This document shows, one piece after another, positions 51,613 through 61,220 of a stretch of 64,000 nt of DNA. The stretch covers positions 1,752,114 through 1,816,113 of the forward strand of contig PTEU01000001.1 of assembly GCA_004359425.1 (NCBI GenBank), read 5' to 3'. The stretch's first letter is position 1. Each line of letters opens with the position of its first letter. Origin of the DNA: Ideonella sp. MAG2. Its GTDB lineage: Bacteria > Pseudomonadota > Gammaproteobacteria > Burkholderiales > Burkholderiaceae_C. A program made the translations under genes and the position numbers. The notes under the pieces are model-generated. The model saw only the letters and a program-made list of their open reading frames with translations, had not been told where the DNA came from and made no database searches.

Positions 51613-51955
51613 CGCGCAGGCGCGCAATGGCCTGGCTGTGCAGTTGGCAAACCCGGCTTTCGGTCACCTTGAGCACGGCGGCAATCTCTTTGAGGTTCAT
51701 ATCGTGCTCGTAATACATGCTCATCACAAACTGCTCGCGCTCGGGCAGGTTTTTGATGGCGGCCACCAAAGCCTCGCGCATGCGGTGGTCTTGCAACTGG
51801 GCCAAGGGGTTGGCTTCGTCCACGGCCACATGGCGGTCTAAGAAGTCATCGCCAGCTTCGTCGCCCGACATGTCTTCCAAGTACACCAGTTGGGTGCCAC
51901 GCACCTTGGTCAGCATGTCACAGCCGGTGCCAATCCTCTGGGACGCGCTGGCCAT
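51593..51955 (-). pseudogene. fliA: Flagellar sigma-28 factor FliA, C-terminal fragment
   Basis: FliA directs late flagellar genes. Only the C-terminal 109 or so codons are present: MLTKVRGTQLVYLEDM, then the sigma region 4 stretch ALVAAIKNLPEREQFVMSMY and the helix-turn-helix KEIAAVLKVTESRVCQLHSQ. Regions 2 and 3, about 120-130 residues including -10 recognition, are missing. Directly upstream, positions 51920-51955 are an exact 36-base copy of flhF sequence at 52100-52135. Then come the first codons of what is probably flhG (MSKAQS), overlapping the flhF stop. So most of flhG and half of fliA are lost at one join. Confidence 0.88.
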
Positions 51956-51965
51956 GGACTGCGCC

Positions 51966-53528
51966 TTAGACATGCATGCCGTGGGAGGCCGCTGCGGAAT
52001 GCGAGGCGGCCGCAAAAATCAACTGAACATCGGCCGCTTCCATGCGATATGTAGCGGCCCCCCCGCCGCGCATGGCACGCTGCAGCAGGGCGTTGGACGA
52101 CAGCCGGTGCCAATCCTCTGGGACGCGCTGGCCATTGGCCACGCCCAGCACCTTCAATTTGTGACGAATCAAGGCGTCCAGGGCCGGGGCCAGCTTCACG
52201 GCCTCGTCGATCTTGGACAGGATCACGCCCTTGCACTGCGCAGCGCGCCAGTTGGTGATCACATCGTCAATGGTTTCGCCCTGGGCGGCGGCATCCAGCA
52301 CCAAGAGGCGGCTGATGCTGGGGTGGGAGAGCATCTCCAGCAGCTCGCGGGTGCGGCTGTCGCGCTGGGCCATGCCGGCGGTGTCGATCAGCACCATGCG
52401 CTTGCCCGAGAGCAAATCCAATAAGTCTTCCAGCGAGGCGCGGTCGTGCGCCGTGTGTACCGGCACGCCCAAGATACGCCCATAAGTGCGCAATTGTTCA
52501 TGCGCTCCCACACGGTAGGCATCCAGCGTCACCAGCCCTAAGTTGGCGGCACCGTATTGCGTGGCAAAAGCAGCCGCCAGCTTGGCGGTGCTGGTGGTCT
52601 TGCCCACGCCGGTGGAGCCAATCAGGGCGAACACGCCGCCTTGCTCTTCCAGGGCGGGTTCGGCCTCGCCGGTCAGCAAATTACGCTCCAGCACCGTGGT
52701 GGCCCAGGCGGTTTCGTCATGCGCTTGGGCAGGCAGGGCATCCACCATGCGGCGGATCAAGCCGGGCGAAAAGCCGATGTCCAGCAGCTTTTGCGCCAGC
52801 AAGGCCTGGCGGGGCTCACGCTGGAGCTTCTCCATGAAGGCCAGCGCACCAAAGCGCTGCTCGATCAAGCCCTTCATGGCGCGCAGCTCGCTGACCATGT
52901 CGACCTCTTCGCGGCGGCTCACGGATTCACCCAAGGTTGGGATAGCGACTTCTTCGTGCAAGCGTGGCACGGCCAAACGCTGCGCCGTGGTGGGTGTGGG
53001 CCGGGCGGTGGGGGCCGTTGCAGCGCGGGGTGCAGGGGCTGCGGCACGTGCGACGGGGGCGGCGGGGGCCGCCATGCGGGGCGTGGCCATGGGTGCTGGC
53101 AATGCGGGGGCCGGGCTGGCCTCGGGGTTCATGGCCTGCTGGCGACGTTTGAGCATGCGCTCTCGCACATAGTCTTGAAACGACAAGGTGCTCATGCTGA
53201 GCTGAGCCACGTCGTCGTCCACATCGCCCGTGCCTGCGGCCGCCGCTTCTTCTCGGCTGGTGCTCAGGCTGCGCTGGGCGTTGGCACGCTCAACGCGGCT
53301 GGCCAAGCTCTCAGCCCGCTGGCGTGCGCTGCCAGGGCTGGCCTCACGCTCGGGCGGCGTGGCAGCCACTTTTTCAATCTGGTCCAAGGAGTCCGGGCTC
53401 ATGGCCGTCACCTCCACGCCTTCGGCGGCGGGGCGGGTCGACAACACCACCGCATCTTCGCCAAAGGCCTGGCGCACCAAGGCAAAGGCCTCACGCGAGG
53501 TGCGGGCGGTAAAACGCTTGACGTTCAT
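51966..53528 (-). CDS. flhF: Flagellar SRP-like GTPase FlhF
   Basis: Positions and counts polar flagella. The 520-residue protein starts MNVKRFTARTSREAFALVRQ, the FlhF B-domain. It has a long Ala/Pro-rich linker (APAAPVARAAAPAPRAATAP region) and an N-domain, then an SRP-type G domain with LIGSTGVGKTTSTAKLAA, LVTLDAYRVGAHEQL, LIDTAGMAQRD and ILSKIDEAVKLAPALD. Length is normal. It lies 100 bases downstream of flhA. The C-terminal tail is Ala/Ser/His-rich. Confidence 0.93.
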   Translation of the reverse strand: MNVKRFTARTSREAFALVRQAFGEDAVVLSTRPAAEGVEVTAMSPDSLDQIEKVAATPPEREASPGSARQRAESLASRVERANAQRSLSTSREEAAAAGTGDVDDDVAQLSMSTLSFQDYVRERMLKRRQQAMNPEASPAPALPAPMATPRMAAPAAPVARAAAPAPRAATAPTARPTPTTAQRLAVPRLHEEVAIPTLGESVSRREEVDMVSELRAMKGLIEQRFGALAFMEKLQREPRQALLAQKLLDIGFSPGLIRRMVDALPAQAHDETAWATTVLERNLLTGEAEPALEEQGGVFALIGSTGVGKTTSTAKLAAAFATQYGAANLGLVTLDAYRVGAHEQLRTYGRILGVPVHTAHDRASLEDLLDLLSGKRMVLIDTAGMAQRDSRTRELLEMLSHPSISRLLVLDAAAQGETIDDVITNWRAAQCKGVILSKIDEAVKLAPALDALIRHKLKVLGVANGQRVPEDWHRLSSNALLQRAMRGGGAATYRMEAADVQLIFAAASHSAAASHGMHV

Positions 53529-53628
53529 GATGAGGCCCCCTGGGTGGCGTCAAAGACACCATATGGCTGAGATCCGGGCTTCGGGTTCTGGCCGTCCAGG
53601 GCAGGCCAAAAAGCGGGGACAGAGGGGG

Positions 53629-55719
53629 TCATACAGCACCTCCAATGATCGAGCCGATGCGGATCGAATGAGTTTCAGGAATTTCACTGTGCGCCAGCAC
53701 CTTCAGGCGAGGGGCTGCACGCTTGAGCAAGCGGGCCATGGGCGCACGCAAGGCATCTGGCACCAAGAGGCAGGCCGGGTGGCCCAGGTTTTCTTGCTGG
53801 TTGGCGGTGTCGGCGGCCTGGCGGGTCAGGCTGTCGGCCACACCGGGGTCGAGCACCGCGCCGTGGGGCGAGTTCAGGGCCTGGGCCACCATGCGCTCCA
53901 GCTCGGGCTCCAGGGCAATCACGTCCAACTCTTTGGCGGGGCCATAAATCTGCTGCACGATGGCCGGAGCCAGGTGGATGCGGATGCGGCGGGCCAGCTC
54001 GGCCGGGTCACTGACGCTGGCGGCATGCTCGGCCAGCGACTCCACGATGGAGCGGAAGTCACGAATGTGGACACCCTCTTCCAAGAGGAGCTGTAGCACT
54101 TTCTGCAACGTTGCTATCCCAACCATCTTTGGCACCACATCTTCGATCAACTTCGGAGCCAACTTGGTGACGTGTTCGACCAGTGATTGGGTCTCTCCAC
54201 GCCCCAGCAATTTGGCGGCATTCACTTGCATCAAGTGTGAGAGGTGTGTGGCCACCACGGTCGAGCAATCAACCACCGTAAAGCCACTCATTTGGGCTTG
54301 CTCTTTGAAGCGCTCTTCAATCCACACCGCAGGCAGGCCGAAAGCCGGGTCAATGGTCTTGGTGCCGGGCAATTGAGGCGCACCACCGCCCGGGTTGATG
54401 GCCATGAACATGCCGGGGAAGGCCTCGCCCTCACCCACCACGGCTCCGCGCAAGGTGACGCGGTAGACACTGGGCTTCAGCTCCAGGTTGTCGCGGATAT
54501 GGACTGAGGGCGGCAAGAAGCCCACCTCTTGCGCAAACTTCTTGCGCACCCCCTTGATGCGCGCCAGCAGGTCGCCCTGGCGGGCTTTGTCCACCAGGGC
54601 AATCAGGCGGTAGCCCACCTCTAGGCCCAGGGTGTCCACGGGCTGCAAGTCGTCCCAAGTGGCCTCGGCGTTCGGGGCCGGGGCGGCCCCTTTGGCATCA
54701 GCCGCTGGTTTGTTGGCGGCCGCCCGTTCACGCTGGCGCAACCACCAGGCGTAGTATCCAATCAGCGAGCCCATGAGCAGAAAGACCACATGCGGCATGC
54801 CGGGGATGATGCCCAGCATGCCAATAATGCCCGCCGTGATGCCCATGACCTTAGGCGACTGGAACATCTGGCCACGGATCTGGCTGCCAATGTCGTGCTC
54901 AGAGCCCACCCGCGACACCACCATGGCGGCAGCCACCGAGATCAGCAAGCCAGGGATTTGTGCGACCAGCGCATCACCCACGGCCAACAAGATGTAGCTA
55001 TTGGCCGCCTCGCTGGCACTCAGGCCATGCTGGGCCACACCAATGATGAAGCCGCCCACGATATTGATCACCAAGATCAGCATGCCGGCAATGGCGTCGC
55101 CCCGCACAAACTTGGAGGCACCGTCCATGGAGCCAAAGAAGTCGGCCTCTTCGCCCACCTCGGCGCGTCGCTTCTTGGCTTCTTCTTCGTTGATCAATCC
55201 GGCGTTGAGGTCAGCATCAATCGCCATTTGCTTGCCGGGCATGGCGTCCAAGGTGAAGCGCGCTCCCACTTCAGCAATCCGCTCCGCACCCTTGGTGACC
55301 ACAATGAAATTGATCACCACCAAGATCGCAAACACGATCAAACCAACCGCGAAGTTGCCACCAATCAAGAAGTGGCCAAACGACTCGATCACCTTGCCCG
55401 CAGCACCTGGGCCGGTGTGGCCCTCCAAGAGCACCACCCGGGTGGAAGCCACGTTGAGCGAGAGGCGCAGCAAGGTGGTCACCAGCAGCACGGTTGGGAA
55501 GGCGGCAAAGTCCAGCGGTTTGACCATGTTCGCCGCCACCATCATCACCATCAGTGACATGGCGATGTTGAAGGTGAACAGCAAGTCCAGCGCAAAAGGC
55601 GGCAGCGGCAGCACCATCATGGACAAGACCATGATGATGAAGATGGGAGCCATCAAGGCTTTGACCATGGCGGCGTTCTCGCCGAACAGGGCCTTGAGTT
55701 GGTACTGCAAGTTGTTCAT
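53629..55719 (-). CDS. flhA: Flagellar export apparatus protein FlhA
   Basis: Export-gate protein of the flagellar type III system. The 696-residue protein has an N-terminal membrane half (about eight segments, FHIPEP-type motifs such as TLDAMPGKQMAIDADLNAGL and RRAEVGEEADFFGSMDGASK) and a cytoplasmic C-terminal half starting near TWDDLQPVDTLGLEVGYRL. Length is typical. Its ATG overlaps the flhB stop by four bases (ATGA), so the two are coupled. The gene appears intact. Confidence 0.96.
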   Translation of the reverse strand: MNNLQYQLKALFGENAAMVKALMAPIFIIMVLSMMVLPLPPFALDLLFTFNIAMSLMVMMVAANMVKPLDFAAFPTVLLVTTLLRLSLNVASTRVVLLEGHTGPGAAGKVIESFGHFLIGGNFAVGLIVFAILVVINFIVVTKGAERIAEVGARFTLDAMPGKQMAIDADLNAGLINEEEAKKRRAEVGEEADFFGSMDGASKFVRGDAIAGMLILVINIVGGFIIGVAQHGLSASEAANSYILLAVGDALVAQIPGLLISVAAAMVVSRVGSEHDIGSQIRGQMFQSPKVMGITAGIIGMLGIIPGMPHVVFLLMGSLIGYYAWWLRQRERAAANKPAADAKGAAPAPNAEATWDDLQPVDTLGLEVGYRLIALVDKARQGDLLARIKGVRKKFAQEVGFLPPSVHIRDNLELKPSVYRVTLRGAVVGEGEAFPGMFMAINPGGGAPQLPGTKTIDPAFGLPAVWIEERFKEQAQMSGFTVVDCSTVVATHLSHLMQVNAAKLLGRGETQSLVEHVTKLAPKLIEDVVPKMVGIATLQKVLQLLLEEGVHIRDFRSIVESLAEHAASVSDPAELARRIRIHLAPAIVQQIYGPAKELDVIALEPELERMVAQALNSPHGAVLDPGVADSLTRQAADTANQQENLGHPACLLVPDALRAPMARLLKRAAPRLKVLAHSEIPETHSIRIGSIIGGAV

Positions 55720-56846
55720 TCAGTCCTCGGGCGTGAGGTATGAGGGTCTAGCTCTGGCGGCACCACCACATCCGGTGCAGCCAAATAAGGGGTGCGGCGC
55801 AACTGGTACACCCAGGCCAGCACTTGGGCCACCGCCGCAAACAAGGCGGCAGGTACTTCGCCTTCCAGCTCGCAATGGGCGTAGAGCGCACGAGCCAGCG
55901 GCGGGGCCTGCAAGACAGGTACGCCCGCATCGCGGGCCAGGTCACGGATCTTCAGCGCCAGCAGGTCGGCCCCCTTGGCTACCACACGCGGTGCGCCCAT
56001 GCTGGCCTCGTCATATTTGAGGGCCACGGCATAGTGGGTCGGGTTCATCACCACCAAGTCGGCCGTGGGCACGGCCAGCAACATGCGCTTGCGGCCAATC
56101 TCGCGCATGCGCTGCTTGATCTTGCCCTTGACCTCTTGGTTGCCCTCGGCCTCTTTGAACTCTTGCTTCACCTCTTGGTGGCTCATCTTCAAGCGGTTGG
56201 CATAGAGGTGGCGCTGGAGCGGCACATCAATCGCCGCCCAAATGCCCAGCAGCAACAGCAAAAAGCCAAAGCCCGTGGCCACCGTGCCCGTCAGCGCCGC
56301 CACGGCTTGCGGCAGCGGCACCAACAGCAGTTGCGCCATGCTCTGCCAGTGAGCCCGCAAATACAGCGCCCCTACCGTCCCCAGGGCAATGGCCAACACA
56401 ATCACCTTGAGCACATCAATCAAGTGATCTTTGGCAAACATGCGGCCCAGGCCGGCCAAGGGGTTGAAGCGGCCAAAGTTGGGGACCAGCGCTTTGAACG
56501 CCACGTTCCACCCGCCAGAGACCACAGCGCTCACCACCCCCATGAGCATCATCAATACGCCCAGCGGCGCAATCACCCACAGGCTTTTGACCCCCAGCGT
56601 GACCAACTGTTCGGTCATGGCCGTGGGTTGCATCACCTCGCGGGTGCCAAAACGCAGGCTGCTGACCATGATCTCGCGCAGCCAGCCGCCCAGTGGCGCA
56701 GCCAGCGCCAGCAACACCGCGCCGCCCAAACCCAGGGCCGCAAAGTGGCCCAGATCACGCGAGCGCGCCACCTGGCCTTCAGCCCGTGCCTTGGCCAGCT
56801 TTTTGGCGCTGGCGGGTAAGTTGCGGTCTTGTGCGGAGTCAGCCAT
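55716..56846 (-). CDS. flhB: Flagellar export switch protein FlhB
   Basis: Membrane protein that switches export from rod/hook to filament substrates. The 376-residue protein has the N-terminal FlhB motif DRNLPASAKKLAKARAEGQV, four membrane helices and a linker with MSHQEVKQEFKEAEGNQEVK. The autocleavage site NPTHYAVALKYD carries the NPTH motif. Length is normal. It begins the flhB-flhA-flhF unit. Upstream (56847-57066) is a divergent 220-base gap. Confidence 0.95.
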   Translation of the reverse strand: MADSAQDRNLPASAKKLAKARAEGQVARSRDLGHFAALGLGGAVLLALAAPLGGWLREIMVSSLRFGTREVMQPTAMTEQLVTLGVKSLWVIAPLGVLMMLMGVVSAVVSGGWNVAFKALVPNFGRFNPLAGLGRMFAKDHLIDVLKVIVLAIALGTVGALYLRAHWQSMAQLLLVPLPQAVAALTGTVATGFGFLLLLLGIWAAIDVPLQRHLYANRLKMSHQEVKQEFKEAEGNQEVKGKIKQRMREIGRKRMLLAVPTADLVVMNPTHYAVALKYDEASMGAPRVVAKGADLLALKIRDLARDAGVPVLQAPPLARALYAHCELEGEVPAALFAAVAQVLAWVYQLRRTPYLAAPDVVVPPELDPHTSRPRTE

Positions 56847-57066
56847 GGTGTTGCCATGTTGCCCCGGGGGGCACCGCCACTTGAGCGCGAAAAGCGGGGC
56901 TTAGCCCGCCCTTCTCCGGCCCGGCGCTGCCCAGTCTGCTGGTCCAAGCTCAGCCCTGCGCCTCAGCAACCCGCCAACAGTGACAAATTCACAGTTGCAG
57001 ATGGCGGCAAGATGGAGACAATGCGCGCGTTGAGATTGCAGCCTCGGTAGGGAGACCGAGATCCAC

Positions 57067-58236
57067 ATGCGTCATCGCCTATTGCCCGACGGCGTCAGTG
57101 CCCAAGATGTTCAAGCGGAATGCTTGGCCCGCATGGCGCGGCGCGAATCCACGGGCATCCAAAGCAATGTGCTGGGCCTATTGGTGGTGGTGCTGGTCAT
57201 GGGCCCCAGCCACCCGGCTTGGCTGGTGGGTGGCTTTGTGGCGCTGCGGCTGAGCGTCTTGGCCTATCTGCAAGTCATCACCCGCCGCGTTTTGAACCTG
57301 AACCCGCCTGAAGCCCTGGCCCAGGGCCTGGGGCAGCGCATGGTGCTAGGCCTGGCCGCCAGCGGCCTGACCTGGGGCTTCCTGGCCTGGATGCTGGCCG
57401 ACATCCCGAACTGGGCCTTGCAGGACCAGTTGATGCTGATGCTGCTGACCGTCACCTCCGCCATGGCCTTGATCGTCACCGCCCATTTGGCGCAAGGCAT
57501 GGCGGCCTTCAACCTTGGCCTGTGGGCCGTGGCAGGGCTTCGTTTCAGCATGGAGCCTCTGGCCACCAGTTGGCCCTTTCTCGTCTCCTTGCTGGTTTAT
57601 CTGGTGGTGCTGTGGTTGTTTGGCCGCCAGCTCTACAGCCAAGCGCGTGACGCCGTGATCGCTGATTTGCGCAATCGCCATTTGTCCGCCGCCCTGGAAG
57701 ACAGCAATGCCCAGTTGCAGAGCGCACTCGAACAAGCCATGGCCTTGGCCACCAAAGACTCCCTGACCCAAGCCCTGAACCGGCGGGCCTTTTTGGAACG
57801 CGCTCACCTCGAAGCCGCTGCCATGCAGCGCGATGGCAGCACTGCCAGCCTGCTCTTGCTGGACCTGGACCACTTCAAGGCCGTGAACGACCGCCATGGC
57901 CATGCCACCGGCGACGCCGTGTTGCAACAGGCCTGCGCCAGCATCAAAGCCTGTCTGCGCGAAGTCGATGTGCTGGCCCGCTGGGGCGGCGAAGAATTTT
58001 TGCTGCTGCTGCCGCGCACCGAGATGGCTGGGGCGCTGCAAGCGGCTGAGCGCATTCGCGCGAGCCTAGAGCGGGCGCAGCACCCCCATTGGCCCGAGGG
58101 CTTGGCACTGACCGCCTCGATTGGCATCAGCCCGTGGCCCGCCGCTTTGCCGCTGGAGCAAGCCATTGGCCTGGCGGACAAGGCGCTCTATCGCGCCAAG
58201 AGCATGGGGCGCAACCGCATCGACATCTGGCCCTGA
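57067..58236 (+). CDS. Membrane-bound diguanylate cyclase (GGDEF)
   Basis: A 389-residue protein. Residues about 35-190 hold five or six hydrophobic segments, followed by a short coiled region (ALEDSNAQLQSALEQAMALA) and a GGDEF domain. DSLTQALNRRAFLER, DLDHFKAVNDRHGHATGD and the active GGEEF variant are all present. An RxxD inhibitory site (REVD) sits five residues before GGEEF, so product inhibition by c-di-GMP is expected. It is transcribed divergently from flhB, between two flagellar blocks, which suggests a role in the motile-sessile switch. Confidence 0.9.
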   Translation: MRHRLLPDGVSAQDVQAECLARMARRESTGIQSNVLGLLVVVLVMGPSHPAWLVGGFVALRLSVLAYLQVITRRVLNLNPPEALAQGLGQRMVLGLAASGLTWGFLAWMLADIPNWALQDQLMLMLLTVTSAMALIVTAHLAQGMAAFNLGLWAVAGLRFSMEPLATSWPFLVSLLVYLVVLWLFGRQLYSQARDAVIADLRNRHLSAALEDSNAQLQSALEQAMALATKDSLTQALNRRAFLERAHLEAAAMQRDGSTASLLLLDLDHFKAVNDRHGHATGDAVLQQACASIKACLREVDVLARWGGEEFLLLLPRTEMAGALQAAERIRASLERAQHPHWPEGLALTASIGISPWPAALPLEQAIGLADKALYRAKSMGRNRIDIWP

Positions 58237-58312
58237 GCCCCTTCTGCCCAGCCCGTTGGCGGCTGATAAAGAGGCCTCGCGCCCGCGCATAGGGACTTAC
58301 CCACAGCGGGGT

Positions 58313-58341
58313 TTGCTAGCGTCGATTTGCAGACAATAATA
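58313..58341 (+). promoter_or_regulatory. Putative sigma-70 promoter of the symporter gene
   Basis: TTGCTA and ATAATA are separated by 17 bases, 24 bases before the start codon region, in a locally AT-rich stretch. Confidence 0.55.
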
Positions 58342-58364
58342 GTTCTCTCTATATTTTCGCGGAA

Positions 58365-59243
58365 GTGCTTCCCATGCAAGGCGAGATTTTTTCTACGGTG
58401 TTGTTTCCCTTGATCCTGGGCTTCATCATGTTCTCCTTGGGCCTGGGCCTGAGGGTGGCCGACTTCCAACTCATCCTGCGGCAACCTCGCGCTCTGTTGG
58501 TGGGCCTGGTGTGTCACTTCCTGCTGCTGCCCTTGGCCTGTTATGGCTTGATCCAGCTCTTTGGCATGACCGGCTACTTCGCCGTCGGCTTTATGCTGCT
58601 GGCGGCCTGCCCCACAGGCACCACCTCCAATTTGCTGACCTACCTGGCGCGCGGCGATGTGGCGCTGGCACTGAGCTTCACCGCCGTGGCCAGTGTGCTG
58701 ACCATCTTCACCCTACCGCTGATTGTGAGCTGGTCGCTGACGCATTTTCTGGCCGCCAACCAAGTGGTCCAAGTGCCGGTCAGCATGATCATGGGCCAAG
58801 TGCTGCTCATTCTGGGCTTGCCCGTCGCGCTGGGCATGCTGACCCGCCATTTCAAAGCGGAAGTGGCCTTGCGCCTGGAGCCCAAAGCCACCAAAGTCGC
58901 CACGGCCTTGTTTGTGTTGATCGTGGCACTGGCGGTGATGAAGCACTGGAACCTGCTGCTGTCCAACTTCTCTACCTTGGCCCCGTTTGCGCTCATCCTC
59001 AACCTGAGCATGCTGGCCTTGGGCTTTTTCATGGCCTGGATCGCGGGCTTGTCGCGCCGCCAGTCCATCACCTTGGGCATTGAAACTGCCATGCAAAACG
59101 CCTCGCTGGCGCTGGTGGTGGCGGCCACCGTGCTCAAACAAGATGAGATCTCCGTGCCCGGTGCCATCTACGGCATCCTGATGTACGTGGGCGGGCTGAT
59201 GTTTGCGCTGTTCATGCGCCGCTTCACGAGCGACTCGCAGTAA
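58365..59243 (+). CDS. Bile acid:sodium symporter (BASS) family transporter
   Basis: A 292-residue membrane protein with about nine hydrophobic segments. Family features are the early FPLILGFIMFSLGLGLRV, the ACPTGTTSNLLTYLARGDVALAL segment at the crossover and GIETAMQNASLALVVAATVL near the C-terminus. Start codons at 58365 (GTG) and 58374 (ATG) are both possible. The transported anion is unknown; relatives move organic acids. It is placed between the two flagellar blocks and converges on fliR. Confidence 0.85.
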   Translation: MLPMQGEIFSTVLFPLILGFIMFSLGLGLRVADFQLILRQPRALLVGLVCHFLLLPLACYGLIQLFGMTGYFAVGFMLLAACPTGTTSNLLTYLARGDVALALSFTAVASVLTIFTLPLIVSWSLTHFLAANQVVQVPVSMIMGQVLLILGLPVALGMLTRHFKAEVALRLEPKATKVATALFVLIVALAVMKHWNLLLSNFSTLAPFALILNLSMLALGFFMAWIAGLSRRQSITLGIETAMQNASLALVVAATVLKQDEISVPGAIYGILMYVGGLMFALFMRRFTSDSQ

Positions 59244-59267
59244 GGCCGCACGGCCCGCCAGAGGGCC

Positions 59268-59926
59268 TCACCGAAACAGGTTCAACATCCGATCCAAGGC
59301 CGCCACAAACGGGGTTTGCAGCAGGGGCAGCATCATCATCATGCTGATCAGGCCCAAACCCATGGTGATGGGAAAGCCAATGGAGAAGATGTTGACCTGA
59401 GGGGCCACACGGGAGATCACCCCCAGCACCACATTGACAAACAGCAGCACCGCGATGATGGGCATGGCAATCCACAAGCCCATGCTGAAGACCTCTGCCC
59501 CCCAGGTGTGTGGCATGGTGCTGCGCAAAAACGCAAAAGGCTCCGGGCCGACCGGGAAGACCGTCAGGCTCTGCACCACCGCGTGGATCACCGTCAGGTG
59601 GCCGTTCAGCACAATGAACAGAAAACCCACCAAAGTGGCATAGAAGCGGCCAATGGCTGTGCCCTGGCTGGCCAGCACGGGGTCGAAAAAGCCCGCAAAG
59701 TTCATGCCCATCTGCAGGCCGGAGACCTCACCGGCAAACTCCAGTGCCGCAAAAATGATGCGCACGGCAAAGCCCAGCGACAGGCCAATCAGCAACTGCT
59801 GCACCACCAGCAGAACAGCCAGGGCCGAGTCCAGCGGCACAGGCTCAATCGGTGGAGCCACGCCTTGGGCGCAAAAGGCCACCATAAAGGCCAGGGCAAT
59901 GCGCACTTCAATCGGGCCCAGGTCGC
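59268..59926 (-). pseudogene. fliR: Flagellar export protein FliR, N-terminus missing
   Basis: Membrane component of the flagellar export gate. Recognisable FliR sequence starts at VRIALAFMVAFCAQGVAPPI and includes VVQQLLIGLSLGFAVRIIF, LEFAGEVSGLQMGMNFAGFF and the C-terminal MMMMLPLLQTPFVAAL. About 210 of roughly 260 codons remain. The first 50 or more, including the start, are gone. Positions 59892-59926 are an exact 35-base copy of fliK sequence at 63594-63628, lying between this remnant and the fliQ remnant. Confidence 0.88.
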
Positions 59927-60081
59927 ACAAAGGACAGCGTTGCTTCATTGATTTGGGTGGCAGCTTGAAACACGCTGACCAGCACACCCACCACCAGCAC
60001 CACAATCAACATCGGGGCCGCCACCATGAGCAGCATCATCAGGCCCTGCTGGCCGATGGTGAAGACTTGTTGGGATTCCAT
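59908..60081 (-). pseudogene. fliQ: Flagellar export protein FliQ, N-terminal half only
   Basis: FliQ is a two-helix export-gate protein of about 89 residues. From the ATG at 60081 the frame reads MESQQVFTIGQQGLMMLLMV through FQAATQINEATLSFV, matching FliQ helix 1 and the conserved loop. At 59927 it enters the copied fliK segment and stops after five foreign residues (RPGPD). The second helix is missing. The frame was too short and interrupted to stand out, but the order fliP-fliQ-fliR confirms it. Confidence 0.85.
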
Positions 60082-60094
60082 GGCCTGTCGCTAC

Positions 60095-60871
60095 TCAAGT
60101 TGCAAAGCTGGCGGCCAGCGAGCCCAACAGCAAGTTCCAGCCGTCAGCCAGCACAAACAGCATCAGCTTGAAGGGCAAGGCCACCAGCACGGGTGAGAGC
60201 ATCATCATGCCCAGGGACATCAGCACGCTGGCCACAATCATGTCGATGATCAAAAACGGAATGAAGATCAGAAAGCCAATTTGAAAGGCCGTCTTCAGCT
60301 CGCTGGTCACAAAGGCCGGCACCAAGACCCTGAAGGGCACGTCCTCTCCCTTCACCGATTCGTCGATCTTGGCCAACTTGGCAAAGAGCTGCACGTCGGC
60401 CTGGCGGGTTTGCTTGAGCATGAATTCGCGCATGGGCAGCTCGGCCTTGGCCAGCGCTTGGTCAAAGCCGATTTGGTTGGCCGAGTAGGGCTTCCAGGCT
60501 TGGTCGTAGACCTTGTCCAGGGTGGGCGACATCACGAAGAATGTAAGGAACAAGCTCAAACCAATGATGACTTGGTTGGGCGGTGCTGCCTGAGTGCCCA
60601 AGGCCTGGCGCAGCAGGGACAACACAATGACGATGCGGGTAAAGCCCGTCATGAGCAAGACCACCGCTGGCAAGAACGTCAGCGAGGTGAAGAACAGCAG
60701 GGTTTGAATCGGCACCGAATAGCTGCCCCCGCCGCCCTGCCCCACCATCAGCGGCAAGCTGGGCCCTGTGGGTGCTGTGGGAGCCACCGGCTGGGCGGCC
60801 GCCAAAGCGGGCAGAAACACCACGGCCAATACGGCGCAGGCCACCCAGAGACGGCTGGGCTTATCGTGCAT
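60095..60871 (-). CDS. fliP: Flagellar export protein FliP
   Basis: Core of the flagellar export gate. The 258-residue precursor has a cleavable signal (ending near LPALAAAQP), as is usual for FliP. It carries [30 protein letters not shown], here given as overlapping landmarks [14 protein letters not shown] and [19 protein letters not shown], then [14 protein letters not shown] and the C-terminal [20 protein letters not shown]. It overlaps fliO by 11 bases. It is intact. Confidence 0.95.
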   Translation of the reverse strand: MHDKPSRLWVACAVLAVVFLPALAAAQPVAPTAPTGPSLPLMVGQGGGGSYSVPIQTLLFFTSLTFLPAVVLLMTGFTRIVIVLSLLRQALGTQAAPPNQVIIGLSLFLTFFVMSPTLDKVYDQAWKPYSANQIGFDQALAKAELPMREFMLKQTRQADVQLFAKLAKIDESVKGEDVPFRVLVPAFVTSELKTAFQIGFLIFIPFLIIDMIVASVLMSLGMMMLSPVLVALPFKLMLFVLADGWNLLLGSLAASFAT

Positions 60872-61217
60872 GCGTGTCTCCAGAAGGCTCGCCGCGCCAG
60901 CGCGAGATCATCTGCGCCACGGTGGGTGCTTGGGGGTTTTGCACATCCAGCGGTACTTGGGGCGGTGCGTCTAGCGTGGCGATGGAGGTGATGTGCTCGC
61001 CACCCACGCCCAGCACCAACCAACGCTGTTGCTGGCCATGCTGCAAGGACACCACCACCACGCGCTGCGAGGGCGAAACCGCCAGCGTATCCACCGCCGT
61101 CAGCACGCCAGCGCGGGTTGCACGCACCACGCCACCGCGCCGCAACAGCCACATCACCGCCGGCAATAAGACGACCACGAGGCTCAAAACCACCAAAGGA
61201 GTAAAGGCTTGGTTCAT
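60861..61217 (-). CDS. fliO: Flagellar biosynthesis protein FliO
   Basis: A 118-residue bitopic membrane protein that helps FliP assemble. One hydrophobic segment lies near the N-terminus ([19 protein letters not shown]). The cytoplasmic part includes [17 protein letters not shown] and [19 protein letters not shown], the conserved FliO core. Position between fliN and fliP, with three bases to the fliN stop, confirms the assignment. Confidence 0.9.
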   Translation of the reverse strand: MNQAFTPLVVLSLVVVLLPAVMWLLRRGGVVRATRAGVLTAVDTLAVSPSQRVVVVSLQHGQQQRWLVLGVGGEHITSIATLDAPPQVPLDVQNPQAPTVAQMISRWRGEPSGDTHAR

Positions 61218-61220
61218 GGC

